From: Myotis daubentonii
Taxonomy: Eukaryota; Chordata; Mammalia; Chiroptera; Vespertilionidae
Direction: 5' to 3'
Length of the DNA: 64,000 bases
NCBI RefSeq assembly: GCF_963259705.1
Contig: NC_081842.1
Span: forward strand, 34,375,796 to 34,439,795
Shown: positions 59,186 through 64,000 of the stretch, piece after piece
Layout of the letters: every line of letters starts with the position of its first letter
Numbering within the stretch: the first letter of the stretch is position 1
The notes under the pieces: generated by a model
The model's input: the letters and a program-made list of their open reading frames with translations, nothing else
The model's database searches: none
What the model was told of the DNA's origin: nothing
Made by a program: the position numbers and the translations under genes

Positions 59186-59785
59186 CTCGATTGCTACTTT
59201 GGTCTCTTTCACCAGAGAACTTGACAGCTGTCATTTGGAGATGAGCCATCTCACTCCACTGTGGCTTCTTGTGGGAGCAACTGCAGCACAACTCCACCAT
59301 CTGGGCCCTACCATGGGTTATACCCCTGAGAATAACTAACAGTCTCAGGTTCAAATCTGGTGATCTCCATTTGAATAGATCATGTTTTCTGCCTTCTTCC
59401 AGGCTGCCTTATCCCCAGAAGCTAATCCTGTCCTGCTTACTCAGCATTTCTGAATAGATAGTACATACACAGGACATCTATGAGAGTCTTCCCTTTCACA
59501 GACCACAGTACTCACACACACACCCTCTTTTTTACATCTTGTGTACACAAAACTCCTTCTCTGTCCTCATACCACAGAAGTTACCAGCACATCTTGTCTC
59601 TAATTCCCTACATTAGTAATTGTTACATTTTTTTTTATCATTTCAATGAATCTAAGGTCATGTAGTAAATTGGCATCAGTTTGCTCTGAGTAATTATGGA
59701 ACCCAATATGTATATTTGTATATATCCCATTGAGACACTCTTGGATTGTTACTGCTATTCTATTGATCTTCATGAAAGCAATTTT

Positions 59786-59788
<3 letters not shown>
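59186..59788. other. spacer, nothing recognised
   Basis: Ordinary unique-looking DNA with a short (CA)n near 59512-59522. Confidence 0.45.

Positions 59789-59853
<65 letters not shown>
59789..59853. repeat. (TA)24(CA)8 compound microsatellite
   Basis: TA then CA, ending at the base before the Helibat 3' CTAG. Confidence 0.96.
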
Positions 59854-59854
<1 letters not shown>

Positions 59855-60425
59855 TAGGGGCCCGGTGCACAAAATTCGTGTGCACTGGGTGTGTGTGTGG
59901 GGGAGTGTCCCTCAGCCCAGCCTGCCCCCTCTCACATACTGGGAGCCCTCAGGCGTTGACCCCCATCACCCTCCAATCGCAGGATCGGCCCCTTGCCCAG
60001 GCCTGACGCCTCTGGCTGAGGCGCCCGGCCCGGGCAGCGGGGACCTGCAGCTGCAGCGGCCCCGCTATCGTGGGCTTCCCTTTAGGCCCAGGCAAGGGAC
60101 CCCTAGCTCCTGGGACTGCCAGCTTTGGCTGTGCCCAGCTCCCATTGCTGGCTCCACCCCTACTTCCTGCTATCACTGGTCAGGGCGGCAAAGGCGCCTG
60201 ATTCTCCGATCATGGCTGGGTTTTCAATCACTGTCAGTGGCAGGTGGCTTCTTCCTGCTTTCCCTTTCGCCTCCCTGCATTGTGCCTACATATGCAAATT
60301 AACCGCCATCTTGTTGTCAGTTAACTGCCAATCTTAGTTGGCAGTTAATTTGCATATAGCCCTGATTAGCCAATGAAAAGGGTATCGTCGTACGCCAATT
60401 ACCATTTTTCTCTTTTATTAGTGTT

Positions 60426-60429
<4 letters not shown>
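59854..60429 (-). mobile_element. Helibat, second 5'-end type, GC-rich core
   Basis: The 3' end CTAG is at 59854 with hairpin GTGCACAAAATTCGTGTGCAC-like pairing. The 5' end (complement TCTCAACACTAATAAAAGAG, then ATGGTAATTGGCG) is at 60429 and differs from the TCCTATATAA type. The core 59950-60200 is very GC-rich. A near-perfect 19-bp inverted repeat with octamers lies at 60290-60308 and 60339-60357. Frames on both strands follow from composition. Confidence 0.92.
60290..60357. promoter_or_regulatory. inverted octamer pair in Helibat
   Basis: ATATGCAAATTAACCGCCA and the complement of TGGCAGTTAATTTGCATAT form arms with one mismatch. Each contains the POU octamer ATGCAAAT. Transcription factor binding is untested. 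Confidence 0.45.

Positions 60430-60479
<50 letters not shown>
60430..60479. repeat. (TA)25 microsatellite between two Helibats
   Basis: A pure TA run joining the 5' end of one copy to the damaged 3' end of the next. Confidence 0.96.
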
Positions 60480-60480
<1 letters not shown>

Positions 60481-60481
<1 letters not shown>

Positions 60482-60871
60482 AAAGGCCCAGTGCATGAAA
60501 ATTTGTGTACTGGAGTGGGGGGTCCCTCAGCCTGGCCTGCCCCCTCTCACAGTCCAGGAGCCCTCAGGGGATGTCCGTGGGGAGCAGGCCTAAGCTGCAG
60601 TCTGGCCTCCCTCTGCAGGAGGCAACTGGGAGATCAGGAGAAGGCGACACCCCCATCACACTGCTGCTGCTGCCATTGACGGCCGCTGCGGCTGCCTGAG
60701 CCTCGGCCCTCGTAGCCACCGTGGCTGCCTGAGCCTTACCTGGCCCTCACAGCAGCAGCTGCCTGAGCCACGGCTGCCTGAGCCTTGGCTGTGAGGGCCG
60801 AGGCTTAGGCAGCCGCTGTGGCTTTGTCCAGAAGGACGTCCAGAGACATCCTGTCTAATTAGCATATTACA

Positions 60872-60877
<6 letters not shown>
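60481..60877 (-). mobile_element. Helibat, 3' CTAG lost
   Basis: The 3' end reads TAAAGGCCCAGTGCATGAAAA where CTAGAGGCCC is expected, so the terminus has been eroded at the TA tract. The 5' part (ATCCTGTCTAATTAGCATAT, then ACTTTTATA) runs into the next TA tract. The core has repeated 'gctgcctgagcc' and 'gccgctgcggct' words (60655-60830). Confidence 0.88.

Positions 60878-60928
<51 letters not shown>
60876..60928. repeat. (TA)26 microsatellite at a Helibat 5' end
   Basis: It starts inside the TATATAA of the Helibat 5' terminus, from which it probably expanded. Confidence 0.96.
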
Positions 60929-60932
<4 letters not shown>

Positions 60933-61329
60933 TTCTGTGGGCACACAGAATAGTCTTGATGGTATAAATTTTAGAATAATACAGTAGTACTGGGTTCACT
61001 CCTTGGCCTCCCTTCTTATTAGAAAGAAGATATTGGAAAAAATTCATCAGTTTTCTAAGCCCAAGATTCTCCTCCCAACTCACCCTTGTATGCAATAATA
61101 ATAATCCTTGGATTTGGAATAGTTGTGCAGAGTCAGTGAGGTAATCCATGTGGAGTGGTTAGCATAGCATCAGGTTGTTGTTGTTTTTTAACAGTTAATT
61201 TACCTGTATATCCCAAACTATTAAATGAAGATAATACAACCTACCTCATAACAATACTTTGCTTGAATATTTACATTGTATCAAATATACAATATGATAA
61301 ACTGACTAGTTTAGTTCTTACGACGACTT
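60929..61329. other. spacer, nothing recognised
   Basis: AT-rich DNA; the MIR that follows may begin near 61260. Confidence 0.45.
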
Positions 61330-61475
61330 TAGAAGTAGGTACCATTATTAATATCTTTATTTTACAAACAAGAAAATGGAGGTTAAGAGAAATTAAGATC
61401 ATGGAGCTTCTAAGTAGCAGGACAGGATTTGAAAGCAGGTAGCATAGTTTTAGAACCTATACTTTTAATCACTTG
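61330..61475 (+). mobile_element. MIR SINE
   Basis: Sense MIR: 'gaagtaggtaccattattaa', 'attttacaaacaagaaaatg', 'gaggttaagagaaattaaga', 'agtagcaggacaggatttga'. Confidence 0.75.
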
Positions 61476-61582
61476 TATTGCTTGGCTAAGCCTGACAATT
61501 AAATATATGTGAAAATCTATTATGTGTTAGACACATAAAAAAAATGCTCAATTAATGATGCATTTAAAATAGCTCTTTCTGC

Positions 61583-61812
61583 CTGGCCTGCATGGCTCAG
61601 TGGTTGAGCATCAACCTATGAATCAGGAGGTCATGGTCCAATTCCTGGTTGGGACATATGCCTGGGTTGCGAGCTTGATCACCACTGTGGGCCATGAAGG
61701 AGGCAGCCAATCAATGATTCTCTTTCATCAGTGATGTTTCTCTCTCCCTCTCCCTCTCCCTTCTTCTCTGAAATCCATAAAAATATATATTTAAAAAATA
61801 AATAAATAAATA
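61583..61812 (+). mobile_element. VES SINE
   Basis: A plus-strand VES, A box TGGCTCAGTGG intact, B box diverged ('ccaattcctggtt'). Perfect 12-bp target duplication AGCTCTTTCTGC at 61571-61582 and 61813-61824. The tail carries (AAAT)n. Confidence 0.93.
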
Positions 61813-61824
61813 AGCTCTTTCTGC

Positions 61825-62284
61825 AAGATTGTCAAAATATGGAGTATGTGTAGCTAGCAGGAAATTTTTTCTTGGGTGATGAAATATTTTAACATAGTCT
61901 TCCTGCAAATCATCGGTGGAAAATAATGTGTACCTAGTCTACTACTGCTACATGCCTTCTAGATTGCTTGGTTATTAGTAGAAGTCATAAAGCTTGCATA
62001 CTCTTTCCTTCTGAGGATGCTCTGGTAAATCCGCCTTAACACTTTTCAAGGTGAGAGCGAGATATCATAATTGCCGTTTGCCAGTACATTTTGGTGATAG
62101 ACTATTTGGCAAGAATGTGGACATATTAGAGTCTCATTAAATTGTTCTACTAATTAAGCAATGGGGCCTAGATCAAAAATATAAACTCAGTGGACACAAT
62201 GATAATATCTATATGTTAGATAGTATTAAGGGACTCAAATTCAATGATAATGATCATCATTATTATTTTACTCTCTATATAATG
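61825..62284. other. spacer, nothing recognised
   Basis: AT-rich DNA. Confidence 0.45.
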
Positions 62285-62440
62285 TGCACTGTACTAGATA
62301 TTTTATATCCATGATCTTTCATCCTTACAATAGTTCAGTTAAATGAGCATTGTCCAAATGTAGATTTCAAGTGACTGAGTAATTCTGAGGGTCACAAAGC
62401 TAGTAGGTGGCTGAGTGGGAATGACCTAATTCTAAATTTT
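62285..62440 (+). mobile_element. MIR SINE
   Basis: Sense MIR: 'gtgcactgtactagatattt', 'tcatccttacaatagttcag', 'gggtcacaaagctagtaggt', 'ggctgagtgggaatgac'. Confidence 0.7.
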
Positions 62441-62639
62441 TTTTTTCTTTTATTATATACTAGAGGCCCGGTGCACAAAAATTTGTACACTAGAGGGGAG
62501 GGTGTCCCTCAGCCCCACTTGTGCCCTCTCACAGTCTGGGACCCCTCGGGAGATAACCACCTGCTGGCTTAGGCCTGCTCCCAGGTGGCAGAGGGCAGGC
62601 CCAATCCCTAGGTGCAGCACCTGGTTGGGCTCAGAGCAG

Positions 62640-62830
62640 GGCTGATTGGGGAGTTGGGGCGCTGCCCCCTGTCATGCACAGAGTAGGGCTGATAGGGGAG
62701 TAGGGGCACCGCCCCCTGTCACACACAGAGCAGGGCGGATCAGGGGGTTGGGGTGCCTCCCCCTATTACCCACAGAGCCACAGGGTGATCAGAGGGTTGG
62801 GGCACTCCCCTCTGTCACACTCAGGGCAGG
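62640..62830. repeat. tandem array, unit about 50-60 bp
   Basis: Three to four degenerate units with the core 'cacagagcagggc(t/g)gat' and 'gggttggggcgc(c/t)gccccctgtca'. Confidence 0.8.
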
Positions 62831-63009
62831 GCCAATGGTGCAACCTCTCCATTGGCCCTACCCGCACACTGAGCTGTGCCCAGTGGGGGTGTGCCCACCC
62901 TCTGTCACAACTGAGGCTCTGTGCGGTAATAGGGAGGTGTGGCCCCAACCCCCTGTCACAGCCATGCTCGCTGTGTGTGACAGGGGGTTGGGTGCCCCCC
63001 GTCACGCTG

Positions 63010-63230
63010 CTCCAGGGGCCAGGAGGCCTCAAGGCTCCGCTGATCCCAGTGCTGGGAGGCCTCGCAGCTCTGCTGATACCGGTGCCAGGAGGCCTGGTGG
63101 CTCCACTGATCGCGGTTCGGGAGGCCTCACGGCTCCTCTGATCCTGGTGCCAGGAAGCCTCGCAGCTCCACTGATTCCAGTGCAAGGAGGCCTCGTGGCT
63201 CCACTGATCCCGGTGATGGGAGGCATATTA
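63010..63230. repeat. tandem array, unit about 34-36 bp
   Basis: Six units of the type 'ggaggcctcgcagctccactgatcc(c/g)gtgc', alternating in small changes. Confidence 0.88.
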
Positions 63231-63248
63231 CCCTTTTACTATATAGGA

Positions 63249-64000
63249 TAGAGGCCTGGTGCACGGGTGGGGGCTGGCTGGTTTGCCCTGAAGAGTTTCC
63301 TGGATCAGGGTGGGGGTCCCCCTTATGTGCCTGGCCAGCCTGGGTGAGGGGATGATGGCTGTTTTCAGTTGGTCACACCCCCTTCAGGGTGGGGGTCCCC
63401 ACTGGGGTGCCCGGACAGACTGGATGAGGGGATGATGGCTGTTTGCAGCTGGTCACACCTCCTTCAGGGTGGGGGTCCCCACTGGGGTGCCTGGCCAGTC
63501 TGGGTGAGGGGCTGAAGGCCGTTTTTAGGCTGGCGAGCAACTGAAGCTTCCAACCTCTCCTTTTTTTCTTTTTTCTTTTTATTCTGGGATTTATTTACCT
63601 TCTATGGCTGTCACTGGAGCTGAGAGCCGGCTTTAACTCTGAGGCTCGGCTCCAGCTCTGAGACCTCGGCTGCTGATCTGGGTTTGTTTGGCTTCTATAA
63701 TTGAAACACTGTTTCAGCTCCAGCTCTGAGGCCCACCAGCTGAAAGCAGGTTTCTGGGGATTGTTTAGCTTCTATAATTGCAACATAGTTGCCTAGAGTG
63801 CAGCTCAGAGCTGGGCTGTGACAGGCGGGGAACCTTGGCTTCCTCCATCACTGGAGCAAGCAAGCCTCCTGTTTGCTTCAGCTGCCTGGCTGCCGGCCAC
63901 CATCTTGGCTGGTCGTTAATTTGCATATCTCGCTAATTAGCCAATGGGAACTGTAGCGAAGTTACGGTTAATTACCATGTTTCTCTATTTTTAGATAGGA
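63249..64000 (-). mobile_element. Helibat, long, directly abutting the previous copy
   Basis: The 3' end begins TAGAGGCCTGGTGCACGGG (C of CTAG missing) on the base after the neighbour's 5' end. The 5' region (63905-64000) has 'gctaattagccaatgggaac', 'ggttaattaccatgtttctc' and a final GGA on the last base of the window, so it may be complete. The octamer ATTTGCAT is at 63919-63926. An 80-bp tandem repeat lies inside. Confidence 0.88.
63300..63530. repeat. tandem array, unit about 80 bp
   Basis: Nearly three units; 'tcagggtgggggtcccc' recurs at 63305, 63384 and 63464. Confidence 0.88.

Larger units (their letters stand above)
62460..63248 (-). mobile_element. Helibat, long, two internal tandem arrays
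   Basis: The 3' CTAG is at 62460 after A. The 5' end (complement TCCTATATAGTAAAAGGG) is at 63248. Two GC-rich tandem arrays fill it. A 201-codon frame at 62646-63251 spans both arrays and is matched by long frames in other phases and on the other strand, so it is not called a gene. Confidence 0.92.

Noticed and set aside
59865..60302. 145-codon frame in a GC-rich Helibat core
   Set aside because: No domain, overlapping frames on the other strand, and composition explains the lack of stops.
62646..63251. 201-codon open frame, the longest in the window
   Set aside because: It spans two tandem arrays in a Helibat; other phases and the reverse strand are open over the same stretch, and the protein is only repeat translation.

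Overview
The window is nuclear DNA of a vesper bat (Vespertilionidae, Myotis/Eptesicus-like). This rests on its mobile elements rather than on any gene. It holds VES SINEs (tRNA-derived, with Pol III A and B boxes), many Helibat rolling-circle transposons (5' TC, 3' hairpin plus CTAG, inserted between A and T), a SPIN hAT element, other young hAT and mariner-type MITEs with intact target duplications, and older mammalian repeats (MIR, L2, L1M, MLT1, MER2). Family names come from memory of the consensus sequences; no database was searched.

I could support no protein-coding gene. The open frames are short. They lie in AT-rich spacer, in microsatellites, in GC-rich Helibat interiors where several frames stay open on both strands, or in antisense LINE DNA. 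The window is best read as intergenic or deep-intron DNA: AT-rich background broken by GC-rich Helibat islands.

Layout. 1-3040 is featureless. 3053-5802 is a dense nest: a VES SINE, then a hAT relic that hosts two head-to-tail Helibats and another VES, then one more Helibat. 5803-7475 is antisense L1. 7.5-16 kb is mostly unique, with MIR and L2 relics. 16.2-20.9 kb has three Helibats, a GATA array, a hAT MITE and a tailless U2 snRNA pseudogene. 22.9-30.7 kb holds MIR, four VES copies, a 2 kb L2 split by a mariner MITE, an MLT1 LTR, a Helibat placed in the target duplication of a VES, and antisense L1. 31.8-38 kb holds MER2, VES, a hAT MITE and a solo retroviral LTR with a 13-bp repeat array. 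38-46.6 kb is mainly spacer with L2, MIR and VES. 46.7-54.6 kb has SPIN, a MIR split by a Helibat, two further Helibats (one carrying a copy of nearby DNA) and L1/MIR. 54.7-55.3 kb is a long stretch with few T. 57.8-64 kb has VES, L1, MIR and four Helibats, among expanded (TA)n tracts and tandem repeats.

The most interesting signals are these: (1) Helibats and one hAT carry CTCF-core-like motifs, in two elements as an inverted pair; (2) one Helibat contains 57 bp that also occurs 1.3 kb downstream, as if copied locally; (3) there is a base-exact CTAG/TC head-to-tail Helibat junction; (4) an 18-bp templated inverted insertion lies in an L2; (5) a 5' U2 fragment without a tail sits in a perfect 14-bp target duplication.
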